64,000 nucleotides of DNA from Bog-756 sp963813525 (GTDB lineage: Bacteria > Actinomycetota > Acidimicrobiia > Acidimicrobiales > RAAP-2), in NCBI GenBank assembly GCA_963813525.1, contig CAWEZI010000003.1, positions 248,001 through 312,000 of the forward strand, given 5' to 3'. Of this stretch, positions 34,825-42,770 are shown in pieces (the first letter of the stretch is position 1; the number at the start of each line of letters is the position of its first letter). The position numbers and the translations under genes are program-made. The notes beneath the pieces are model-generated. The model saw only the letters and a program-made list of their open reading frames with translations, searched no databases and was not told the origin of the DNA.

Positions 34825-34862
34825 CCGAAGTCGTAATATTCCGGGGCTATGCTGGCACCAGC

Positions 34863-35129
34863 GTGGCCGACCAACGACGACACGAACCGGTCTTTCCGGG
34901 GTTCAGGGAGATGTCCGAGCGTCGGCGCGCCCTGGGCGACCAGCTGGCGGCCCGGCGACGCTCACTGGGTCTCTCCCAGACCCAGGTGGCGGCGCGGATG
35001 GGCACGTCACAGTCGGCCGTGGCCCGTCTCGAAACGGGGGCGTCCGATGCCCTGGTCTCCACTGTCGAGCGCTACGCGTCGGCACTGGGCTGGCAGCTGC
35101 ACTGGAGTCTCGAGGAGGACGAGGAATGA
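34863..35129 (+). CDS. XRE-family helix-turn-helix regulator
   Basis: An 88-residue DNA-binding protein. The HTH is LGLSQTQVAARMGTSQSAVARLETGASDALVSTVERYASALGW (about residues 36-78), a standard Cro/CI fold also used by HigA-type antitoxins. GTG start at 34863, 9 nt after a TATGCT hexamer. Its stop overlaps the next start (ATGA), so it is made together with the ClpP-like protein. It probably binds the palindrome upstream and controls its own operon and perhaps clpP. Confidence 0.85.
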   Translation: MADQRRHEPVFPGFREMSERRRALGDQLAARRRSLGLSQTQVAARMGTSQSAVARLETGASDALVSTVERYASALGWQLHWSLEEDEE

Positions 35130-35800
35130 GGAACACAGAGCAGGGTCCGGTGGTCGGCGGTCCGCTGTGGCCGATGGACGAGATGAGCGGACCGGATTTC
35201 GTCCCGGGATTGCCCCACGACGAATGGCTCCGTGTGCAGCTCTTCCAACGGCGGACGGTGATGCTGACCGGTGAGCTCGACGATCAGACGGCTAACGCGC
35301 TGGCCATGGCCCTCATGACCCTGGACGCCGATGGTGACGATGCCGTTCACCTGCGCATCGACAGTGGCGGTGGATCGGTGGCCTGCGCCCTGGCTCTGAT
35401 GGACGTCATCGACCTCCTCGGTGTGCCCGTGGGCGCCGTCTGCATGGGGCAAGCGGTAGGGCCGGCGGTGGGCGTGCTGGCCGTCTGCTCGCGCCGGATC
35501 CTGGCCCCGCACGCCCGGCTCGGGATCCTCGAGCCGACGGCGGAGTTCGGCGGGACCGCCCACCAGATCGAGCAGCTGGCATCGGCGCACGTCGACCGGT
35601 GGACGGTTTTCTGCACCCGGCTGGGAGAAGCGACCGGTCAGCCGGTCGATCGCATCCTCGAGGATGCCTCCCGGGGCTGCTTCCTGACCGCCGAGCAGGC
35701 TCTCGATTACGGGCTGGCCGACGAGCTGGCGTCGCCCGACTCGCGGATCACCTCGCTTCCCGGTCACTCCATCGGCTTCGGACGGGGTGGTCCCGCTTAG
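35126..35800 (+). CDS. ClpP/crotonase-fold protein lacking the catalytic triad
   Basis: A 224-residue ClpP homologue. LTGELDDQTANALAMALMTLDADG and LRIDSGGGSVACALALMDVI align with the ClpP core, but the Ser site CMGQA-V-G-P has Gly112, the His site ILEP has Leu135, and the Asp site SRGCF has Gly184. All three triad residues are gone, so it cannot be a Clp peptidase. Residues 1-35 form an extra N-terminal arm. The ATG overlaps the XRE stop. I infer a non-catalytic subunit, sensor or decoy for ClpP. Confidence 0.85.
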   Translation: MRNTEQGPVVGGPLWPMDEMSGPDFVPGLPHDEWLRVQLFQRRTVMLTGELDDQTANALAMALMTLDADGDDAVHLRIDSGGGSVACALALMDVIDLLGVPVGAVCMGQAVGPAVGVLAVCSRRILAPHARLGILEPTAEFGGTAHQIEQLASAHVDRWTVFCTRLGEATGQPVDRILEDASRGCFLTAEQALDYGLADELASPDSRITSLPGHSIGFGRGGPA

Positions 35801-35996
35801 GGCGGAACGCCACAGACGGTGCCCACGACGACGCCGGGGACGGCGGCCGACTAGCGGCCGATTTCGCCGCCCCGCTACGGTAACGGTCGCCCGTCGACCA
35901 CAATGGCCCAGGTAGGGGTGACCACGACCGGCCACCTGAGCCCGAGGCCGGCCCGGCACTGACACTCAGACAGGCAGGCACTGACAGGCAGCACCA

Positions 35997-36068
35997 GGAC
36001 AGGCAGGGCCCGGACAGGCAGGGCCCGGACAGGCAGGGCCCGGACAGGCAGGGCCCGGACAGGAAGAG
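35997..36068. repeat. 15-bp tandem repeat before the DUF35 gene
   Basis: GGACAGGCAGGGCCC occurs four times perfectly (35997-36056) and continues as a partial copy to about 36068; related GACAGGCA pieces start near 35968. The array is non-coding and fills much of the 316-bp gap (35801-36116) before the DUF35 gene at 36117. Confidence 0.9.
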
Positions 36069-36116
36069 AACCAGAGGGAGAAGAGGTCAACCCCGTGAGA
36101 CGAGAGAAGAGTGCGT

Positions 36117-36515
36117 ATGGCTGAGCAGATTCCATTGGTCGACTACCTGGTGTTGGGAGACCATCCCCACCTGGTGGCCAATGAGTGCGTGGCCTGCGGG
36201 GCCCGCTTCTTCGACAGGCGCAATGCCTGTGCCCGGTGCGGCAAGACCGAGTTCACCCGGGCCGATGTATCGACAGCCGGCGAGGTGCGGGCCTTCACCA
36301 TCGTGGCCTTCGCCGCACCCGGCGTACCGGTCCCCTACGTAGCCGCCCTGGTCGACTGCGACGGCACCAGCGTGCGGGGAAACCTGATCAATGTCGAGCC
36401 CGATCCCGACCATGTCACACTGGGCATGAAGGTGCAGCTGGCCACCGCGGTGATCGGCACGGACGACAACGGCACCGAAGCAATCGGGTTCGGCTTCGAG
36501 CCCCAAGGAGGTTGA
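36117..36515 (+). CDS. DUF35 (OB-fold, zinc-ribbon) acyl-CoA-associated protein
   Basis: A 132-residue protein. A rubredoxin-like zinc ribbon CVACGARFFDRRNACARCG (two CxxC pairs at residues about 24-41) is followed by an OB-fold. Such proteins pair with SCP2-type thiolases and are thought to bind acyl-CoA, as in ChsH2-type steroid side-chain aldolase partners. The thiolase gene starts 5 bp after its stop, supporting a complex. The in-frame GTG at 36111 is a weaker start. Confidence 0.88.
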   Translation: MAEQIPLVDYLVLGDHPHLVANECVACGARFFDRRNACARCGKTEFTRADVSTAGEVRAFTIVAFAAPGVPVPYVAALVDCDGTSVRGNLINVEPDPDHVTLGMKVQLATAVIGTDDNGTEAIGFGFEPQGG

Positions 36516-36520
36516 GCGAC

Positions 36521-37724
36521 ATGGCGTCTGAGGACCTGTGGATCCTGGGTATCCACATGACGAAATTCGGCAAGCACCCCGATCAGGACCTGGTCGACCT
36601 GGCCTCGGAGGCCGTTCTGGGGGCCTTGGCCGACGGCGGGGTCGAGATGAAGGACGTCGGTGTGATCGGCGCCGGCAACCTGATGGCGGCCAACGCCGGC
36701 ATCGGGCAGCAGCTCCAGAAGCAGATCGGCCAGACCGGCATCCCCGTCTACAACGTGGCCAACGCCTGCGCCACCGGGGCCACCGCACTGCGCGTCGCCT
36801 GCATGGCCGTCAAGGCGGGCGAGACCGACGTGGGCCTGGCCTTCGGGGTGGAGAAGCTGTCGGGGGCCGGACTGCTGTCGGGCGGAAGCCGCAAACAGGA
36901 CTCGGGGACCTTCACTCCCTCCGGTCGCTACGGGGCGGTGGTTCCGGTCGACGGTCGCATCGGCACCGAAACCATGCCGGGCGTCTTCGCCCAAATCGGC
37001 ATGGAATACGGGCACCGCTACGGAGGGACCAGCTTCGAGCTGTTCGCCAAGATCAGCGAGAAGAACCACGCCCACTCCACGCTCAATCCACTGGCTGCCT
37101 ACACCAAAAAGATGAGCCTCGAGGAGATCATGGGCGACGTCATGATTGCCTATCCCAACACCCGGCCCATGTGCTCGGCCAACTGCGACGGCGCCGCCGC
37201 CGCCGTGGTGGTCAGCGGGACCAAGCTCCGGACCCTCTCCCTGGAGCAGCAGAAGCGGGCCGTCAAGATTTCGGCATCCGTCCTGACCACCGATCCGTGG
37301 GAAGAGTCGTGCCAGATCCTTCCCGATGTGAACACCCTGACCCGCAACGCGGCCACCCAGGCCTACGAGCAGGCCGGTGTCGGACCCTCCGATCTCGACC
37401 TGGTCGAGTTGCACGACTGCTTCGCCACAGCCGAGCTCGTCCACTACGACAACCTCAAGCTGTGCGAACCCGGCGGTGCCGTGGACTTCTTCAATTTCAG
37501 GGGCGAGCTGGCGCGACGGGACCACCCCGGTCAACGTGTCGGGGGGCCTCGAGTCCAAGGGCCACCCCATCGCCGCCACCGGGATCGCCAACGTCTGGGA
37601 GGTGGCCACCCATCTGCGCGGTGAGGCCGGCAACCGCCAGATCGAGGGAGCCCGGGTGGGCCTGACCCACGTCATCGGCCTGGGATCGGCGTGCGGCGTC
37701 CACATCCTGGAGAAGGCAGCCTGA
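36521..37724 (+). pseudogene. SCP2-type thiolase interrupted by a +1 frameshift
   Basis: The reading frame runs MASEDLWILGIHMTKFGKHP with catalytic Cys83 (NVANACATGATAL) and ELHDCFATAE, then breaks at the GGGG run 37500-37503. Removing one G restores the family C terminus DGTTPVNVSGGLESKGHPIAATG with its catalytic His. Without it, the frame runs on into nonsense to 37624. Either the genome has a real frameshift or the base is a sequencing/assembly error; everything else looks functional. An AAGGAG lies ahead of the start, inside the DUF35 gene. Expected role: acetyl-CoA release in beta-oxidation or an aldolase activity. Confidence 0.75.
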
Positions 37725-37737
37725 GCCTCGTGGCGAT

Positions 37738-38730
37738 ATGACAACCTACGTCGCCGACCCGGGGCGTTACGACCGCATGCCCTACCCACGGTGCGGTCGT
37801 CATGGACTCAAGCTTCCGGCCATCTCGCTCGGGCTGTGGCAGAACTTCGGCGATGCCCGGCCCATCGGCGAGATCACCGACATCCTGACCCGGGCCTTCG
37901 ACCTCGGGATCACCCACTTTGACCTGGCCAACAATTACGGCCCGGCCAACGGTGCCGCCGAGGCCAACTTCGGCCAGGTCATGAGCGGGCCGCTCGCCCC
38001 CTACCGCGACGAGCTGGTCATCTCGACCAAGGCGGGCTACGACATGCTGCCCGGCCCCTACGGCGACGGGGGCTCACGCAAATACATGCTGGGCAGCCTG
38101 GACGCCAGTCTCGGACGTATGGGGCTCGACTACGTCGACATCTTCTACTCCCACCGGTTCGATCCCGAGGTTCCCCTCGAGGAGACCATGGGTGCCCTGG
38201 ACTCCTCGGTGCGCCAGGGCAAGGCCCGCTACGTGGGTATCTCCAACTACCCGCCCCACCAGACGGCGGAGGCGGCGGCCATCCTCTCGGCTCTGGGGAC
38301 ACCCCTGCTCATCCACCAGCCGGCCTACTCCATGTTCAACCGGTGGCCGGAGCACGGGTTGCTGGACGCCATCGGCGAGGTGGGTGCCGGTTGCATCGTC
38401 TACTCCCCGCTCGAGCAGGGAATCCTCACGGACCGCTATCTGGACGGCGTGCCCGACGACTCGCGGGCCAGCCGCTCGGACACCTTGGACCGGGCCCAGC
38501 TCGACCAGGGGACCCTGACCAAGGTCCGGGGCCTCCAGGTGATCGCCACCCGCCGCGGCCAGACCGTGGCCCAAATGGCACTGGCCTGGACCCAGCGGGA
38601 CCCACGGGTGACCTCGACCCTGGTCGGGGCCAGCAGCTTGACCCAGCTGGCCCAGAACGCGGCCACCATCGAACGGCTCGGTTTCACCGACGACGAGCTC
38701 CGGGAGATCGATGCCGTCCTGGCCGGGTGA
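37738..38730 (+). CDS. Aldo/keto reductase, YghZ-like
   Basis: A 330-residue NADPH enzyme. The AKR triad region is clear: FDLANNYGPANGAAEANFG (Asp-Tyr), STKAGYDMLPGPYGDGGSR (Lys) and IFYSHRFDPEVPLEETM (His). GDGGSRKYMLGSLDASLGRMGLDYVDIFY matches the YghZ/L-glyceraldehyde 3-phosphate reductase subgroup. It starts 13 bp after the frameshifted thiolase stop and is probably read with it. The physiological aldehyde substrate is unknown. Confidence 0.88.
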   Translation: MTTYVADPGRYDRMPYPRCGRHGLKLPAISLGLWQNFGDARPIGEITDILTRAFDLGITHFDLANNYGPANGAAEANFGQVMSGPLAPYRDELVISTKAGYDMLPGPYGDGGSRKYMLGSLDASLGRMGLDYVDIFYSHRFDPEVPLEETMGALDSSVRQGKARYVGISNYPPHQTAEAAAILSALGTPLLIHQPAYSMFNRWPEHGLLDAIGEVGAGCIVYSPLEQGILTDRYLDGVPDDSRASRSDTLDRAQLDQGTLTKVRGLQVIATRRGQTVAQMALAWTQRDPRVTSTLVGASSLTQLAQNAATIERLGFTDDELREIDAVLAG

Positions 38731-38759
38731 CGGCGCCGGATCCCCGGCACCGGGTGTGC

Positions 38760-38765
38760 CATAGT
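38760..38765 (+). promoter_or_regulatory. -10 hexamer before the second DUF35 gene
   Basis: CATAGT ends 6 nt before the GTG at 38772. Confidence 0.4.
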
Positions 38766-38771
38766 CCTGGC

Positions 38772-39164
38772 GTGGTGGTCGTCCCCTCCATCGAGCCGTC
38801 CGTTCTGCGTGTCGACGACGGCGGCGTCACCCTGTTGGGCGGGTGGTCGGCCTCCAGTCAGCTCCGCCATTTTCCGCGCGCCGCGGTGTGCCCCTTCACC
38901 GGGGCCGACGACGTCGAAGCCATCGACCTACCCGGCACCGGGACGGTGTGGCTCCACACAACAGTCAACGTGGCCCCGCCGGGCTACGCCGGCCCGGTCC
39001 CCTACGGCTTCGGCGTGGTCGAGCTCGACGGCTCACCTCTGTTGCGGGTGCTGACCCGCCTGGCAGGCGTTGGGTTGGCCCCCGGTTGCCCGGTCCATCT
39101 GGAAGGCGAGGAGCTCCCCGGCCCCGACGGCGAGCCGGTGGTCACCTGGGTGTTCCGCCCGTGA
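38772..39164 (+). CDS. DUF35-like OB-fold protein, second copy
   Basis: A 130-residue protein. The zinc-ribbon Cys pairs of the first copy are missing; what remains is the OB-fold part (TVWLHTTVNVAPPGYAGPVPYGFGVVELDGSPLLRVLTRLAG) typical of DUF35 partners of thiolases. GTG start at 38772; the next gene overlaps its stop (GTGA). The longer upstream open frame is a shadow of the aldo/keto reductase gene. It probably binds the CoA substrate for the following thiolase. Confidence 0.75.
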   Translation: MVVVPSIEPSVLRVDDGGVTLLGGWSASSQLRHFPRAAVCPFTGADDVEAIDLPGTGTVWLHTTVNVAPPGYAGPVPYGFGVVELDGSPLLRVLTRLAGVGLAPGCPVHLEGEELPGPDGEPVVTWVFRP

Positions 39165-40285
39165 CCGACGTGCGCATCGCCGGCGTGGGGCTCCATCCTT
39201 TCGGTCGGTTCGAGGGGGTGAGCGGCACCACCATGGGCGTGGCCGCGGTACAGGCCGCGTTGGGTGAGGCCGGCATCGGGATCCGGGACGTCCAGGCGGC
39301 GTATTGCGGCACCGCCTACGGCGGCGTGGCCGCCGGTCACCGGGTGGTGGGGGCGCTGGCCGGCACCGGCATTCCCATCTACGACGTGGAGGCCGGATGC
39401 GCCTCGGGAGGTGCGGCCCTCCAGCTGGGGGCGGCCTCGATCGCCTCCGGACAGCACGACCGGGTGCTGGTCTTCGGGATCGAGAAGATGCCCAAGGGCA
39501 TCATCCGCTCGTCCTACTTCGCCCCCTGGCAGGAAGCGGGCGGTCTCAGCCCGGCCCCGGCCACCTTCGCCCTGCGGGCCCAGAGGCTTCTCCTCGAAAC
39601 CGGCCTCACGGTCGACGACCTGGCCGCCGTGGTGGTCAAGAACCGCCGCCACGGCGTGGCCAACCCCGACGCCATGTTCCGCAAGGCGGTGACGGCCGAC
39701 GAGGTACTGGCGTCGCGCCTCATCTGCCCGCCGTTGACCCTGTTCATGCTGTGCTCCCCCAACGAGGGAGGTGCCGCCCTGGTTCTCTCCCGGGAGGGCG
39801 AGGGCGTGAGGGTGGCCGGCATCTCGCTCCGTTCCCACCTTCCGGGCAGTGTCCTGGGCGAGGACTCGCCCCTGTCCGGGATCGACGACAGCACTCTCAC
39901 CCCGCCGACCACCCTGGCCGCCAACGATGCCTACGCGTCAGCAGGCATCGGTCCCGACGACGTGGATGTGGTCGAGTGCCAGGACACGGATGCGGCGCGC
40001 GAACTGCTGGCCTGGAGCGAGCTCGGCCTGTGCGCACCGGGCGAGCAGGCGGGCATCCTGGCCGGCGGTGACGCCTCGGTGGGCGGACGGCGACCGGTCA
40101 ATCCTTCGGGAGGCCTGTTGTCCAAGGGCGAACCACTGGGTGCGTCGGCCTTGGGCCAGGTGGTCGAGCTGGTTCGCCAGCTGCGGGGAACGGCGGCCGG
40201 GCGGCAGGTCGCAGGGGCCCGGGTGGGTCTGGCCCATGTGATCGGACGCGGGGCCAACGCCTGCGTGACCGTGCTGTTGGCCTGA
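39161..40285 (+). CDS. SCP2-type thiolase with altered active site
   Basis: A 374-residue thiolase-fold protein. The nucleophile position Cys80 (EAGCASGG) remains. The motif that normally reads HDCF is QDTD (274-277), and the GHP motif that carries the second catalytic His is GEP (Glu324 in SKGEPLGASAL). It is therefore unlikely to be a classical thiolase and may be an aldolase or a scaffold, as found among Ltp-type proteins of steroid degradation. Its GTG overlaps the DUF35 stop. A convergent GGDEF-EAL gene follows. Confidence 0.8.
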   Translation: MTDVRIAGVGLHPFGRFEGVSGTTMGVAAVQAALGEAGIGIRDVQAAYCGTAYGGVAAGHRVVGALAGTGIPIYDVEAGCASGGAALQLGAASIASGQHDRVLVFGIEKMPKGIIRSSYFAPWQEAGGLSPAPATFALRAQRLLLETGLTVDDLAAVVVKNRRHGVANPDAMFRKAVTADEVLASRLICPPLTLFMLCSPNEGGAALVLSREGEGVRVAGISLRSHLPGSVLGEDSPLSGIDDSTLTPPTTLAANDAYASAGIGPDDVDVVECQDTDAARELLAWSELGLCAPGEQAGILAGGDASVGGRRPVNPSGGLLSKGEPLGASALGQVVELVRQLRGTAAGRQVAGARVGLAHVIGRGANACVTVLLA

Positions 40286-40300
40286 GGCCGGCGTCAGCCT

Positions 40301-42625
40301 TCAGGCGCTGACTCCGGTCGCCTTCGCATACCCGTCGGCGGCGTCGGCCTCGTACCACGACTGGAGGTCATCGGTGGGGTACGGGCCCAGAAGCCGGGCG
40401 GGCAGGGGCCTGCCGAAGAGGAAGCCCTGGGCCAGGGTGCATCCGAGATCACCCAGGATCTGGCGCTGCCTCTGCGTCTCGACCCCCTCGGCGATGCAGA
40501 CCAGCCCCAGGGCGTCGCCCAGGGCGATCACCGCCTTCACGATGGCGGCGCTTTCGGTGCTCTTGTCCAGGCCGTCGACGAAGGCCCGGTCGATCTTGAG
40601 GCACTCGACCGGAAGCTGTTTGAGATAGCTGAGGGACGAGTAGCCGGTGCCGAAATCGTCTATGGAGATGTGCATTCCCAACTGGCGGAGGCGGCTCAGT
40701 GTCTCAATGGTCCGGTCGGGGTCGCGGAGAAGGGTGCCCTCGGTGATCTCCAGCCAGACCAAGTCCGGGTCGACCCCCGACTCACGCACGATGTCCTCCA
40801 GCTGCTGGGGAAATTGCTTCTGGGCGAGCTGGCGGGGGGAGACGTTGATCGAGACCGAGGACCGCCAGGTCTCCAACCCGGCCCGTTGACGCTGGGCATG
40901 CCAGCGGGCTGACTGCTCACATGCCTCCTTCATCACCCAGCTGCCGATGGGGACGATCAGGCCGGTGTCTTCGGCGAGCTCGATGAACTCGCCGGGCGGG
41001 AGAAGACCACGGGTCGGGTGACGCCACCGCACCAGGGCCTCGACGGCCACCAGCGAGGAACGGGTCAGATCGACGAACGGCTGGTAATGCAGCTCGAATT
41101 GGTTGCGGGCGATGGCTCGGTGAAGATCATTCCCGACCCGCAGCCGTCCGATGGACCAGATGTCCTTTTGCTCGTCATACAGCTCCACCGTGGCCCGCCC
41201 CGACTCCTTGGCTCGGTACATGGCCGAGTCGGCGTCGCCCAGGAGCCGCTCGGGCGACGTCTGGCCGTGATGGGCCAAGGCCAGACCGATGCTGGCCGTG
41301 ACGAAGGTCTCCACTCCCTCCACCAGGAGGGGGACCCGCAGGTTGGTGCCGATCCGGTCGGCCAGCTCGAAGGCCTTCGACTCGTCGGGCACGGCGTCAC
41401 ACAGGACGACGAACTCGTCCCCGCCCAGTCGGGCCACCGTGTCGCCCGGCCGCATGGCCTCCTTGATCCGCTCTGCCACCAGACAAAGCACCCGGTCGCC
41501 CCACTCGTGCCCCATGCTGTCGTTGATGACCTTGAAGTGGTCGACGTCGACGAAAGCCACCATCACGCTCCCCTCGCTCCTGTCCGCCCGGTCGAGCGCC
41601 CCTTCGAGCCGGTCCATGAACAGAGTCCGGTTGGGCAGGTCGGTGAGTGGGTCGTGGATGGCGGCGTGGGCGATGAGCTCGTTCATGGCCCGTCGCTCGG
41701 TGACGTCTTCGATCTGGCAGATTCCGTACTTGGCACTTCCCGATGGGTCCCTGATGCAGCTGGCACTGAGGGAGACCCACACCGGGGGCCCGTCGGCGCG
41801 CAGATAGCGGACCTCGAGCTGACGGGTAGCGATATTCGAGGTGAACAGTCGATGGGTCCAGGCCTCACTCAGCTGGCGGTCGTCAGGGTGGGTCAGCGAT
41901 TCGATGTGGACGCCGACCAGATCGGCCGGACTCCGGTCCACGATGGTCCCGAAGGAGGCATTGGCCTGCAGGACGACGCCGTCCGGATCGATCAGGCAGA
42001 TTCCGATGGGGGCGCCGTCGAAGGAGCCGCGGAAACGGGCCTCCGCCTCGACCAGGGCCCCTTCCGAGTCCTCCTTGGCGCCGAAGACCCATCCGATCAG
42101 TTGGATGGTGAAGACCAGACCCGCCGTGGCCAGCACGGCCAGTGCCTGCACAAAGGGCTGGGGGACCAAAGTCGGGATCAGGCCGATCCCAATGCCCAGC
42201 TGACCCACGGCGATGAGCGCCATGCTGATGATGATGGCCGGCTTGGTCGTTTCCGCTCCCGACGATCGCATGCAGTCGGCCACCCCGAAGACCAGGCCGA
42301 CCACCAGGGTCGGACCCCATCCGACGGCGTAGATGACGACGGCGATACCGGTGAGCTCGATGCCCACCCTCATGTACAGCCGCCAACCCGTTGGCCTGTC
42401 GGGCCACGCCTCGTTGGCTACCGCAGCCAGGATGGAAGCCCCTCCGACCAGCAGGACCAGGGCCCAGAGGGGGAGATCGGCGATCAGCTGCTGGGTGCGG
42501 CAGAGCCAGAGCAACCCCACGGCGACGGGGATGGCCACCAGGGTGGGATCGACCCACGTCCGCAGGACGCGTAGAGGGAACGGCCTCTTTTTCGGACTTC
42601 CGGGCAGCTCCGCGATTCGTGCCAC
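40301..42625 (-). CDS. Membrane GGDEF-EAL protein with PAS domain
   Basis: A 774-residue c-di-GMP enzyme. About five or six hydrophobic helices (25-175) are followed by PAS (about 195-315, GAPIGICLIDPDGVVLQANASF), GGDEF (about 320-490) with the intact RLGGDEF active site, and EAL (about 505-755) with VEALVRWRHP, ITEGTLL, IDDFGTGYSSLSYL and VECLKIDRAFV intact. Both synthesis and breakdown of c-di-GMP are thus possible. The GTG start at 42625 has an AAGG immediately before it, an unusually short spacing. No local partner gene points to a specific output. Confidence 0.9.
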   Translation of the reverse strand: MARIAELPGSPKKRPFPLRVLRTWVDPTLVAIPVAVGLLWLCRTQQLIADLPLWALVLLVGGASILAAVANEAWPDRPTGWRLYMRVGIELTGIAVVIYAVGWGPTLVVGLVFGVADCMRSSGAETTKPAIIISMALIAVGQLGIGIGLIPTLVPQPFVQALAVLATAGLVFTIQLIGWVFGAKEDSEGALVEAEARFRGSFDGAPIGICLIDPDGVVLQANASFGTIVDRSPADLVGVHIESLTHPDDRQLSEAWTHRLFTSNIATRQLEVRYLRADGPPVWVSLSASCIRDPSGSAKYGICQIEDVTERRAMNELIAHAAIHDPLTDLPNRTLFMDRLEGALDRADRSEGSVMVAFVDVDHFKVINDSMGHEWGDRVLCLVAERIKEAMRPGDTVARLGGDEFVVLCDAVPDESKAFELADRIGTNLRVPLLVEGVETFVTASIGLALAHHGQTSPERLLGDADSAMYRAKESGRATVELYDEQKDIWSIGRLRVGNDLHRAIARNQFELHYQPFVDLTRSSLVAVEALVRWRHPTRGLLPPGEFIELAEDTGLIVPIGSWVMKEACEQSARWHAQRQRAGLETWRSSVSINVSPRQLAQKQFPQQLEDIVRESGVDPDLVWLEITEGTLLRDPDRTIETLSRLRQLGMHISIDDFGTGYSSLSYLKQLPVECLKIDRAFVDGLDKSTESAAIVKAVIALGDALGLVCIAEGVETQRQRQILGDLGCTLAQGFLFGRPLPARLLGPYPTDDLQSWYEADAADGYAKATGVSA

Positions 42626-42770
42626 CCTTGGACATCGACCTTCGCCGGCCCTGCCTTGAGTCGGGTCGAGTGACTAGATATCGGTGGTGGCGGTCATCGG
42701 TGGTGGCCGTTCCGGCGGCGGCAACCTTCTGACCAGGGAGAACAGTTGCAAGTGTCGGCGCCGATCCCGA

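Noticed and set aside
35968..36068. CRISPR-like array
   Set aside because: The units are contiguous 15-mers with no spacers and there are no cas genes.
40280..40312. Overlapping short inverted repeats (GCCTGA/TCAGGC and GTCAGC/GCTGAC) between convergent genes
   Set aside because: Six-bp stems with no U-tract and mutual overlap; too weak to call a terminator.
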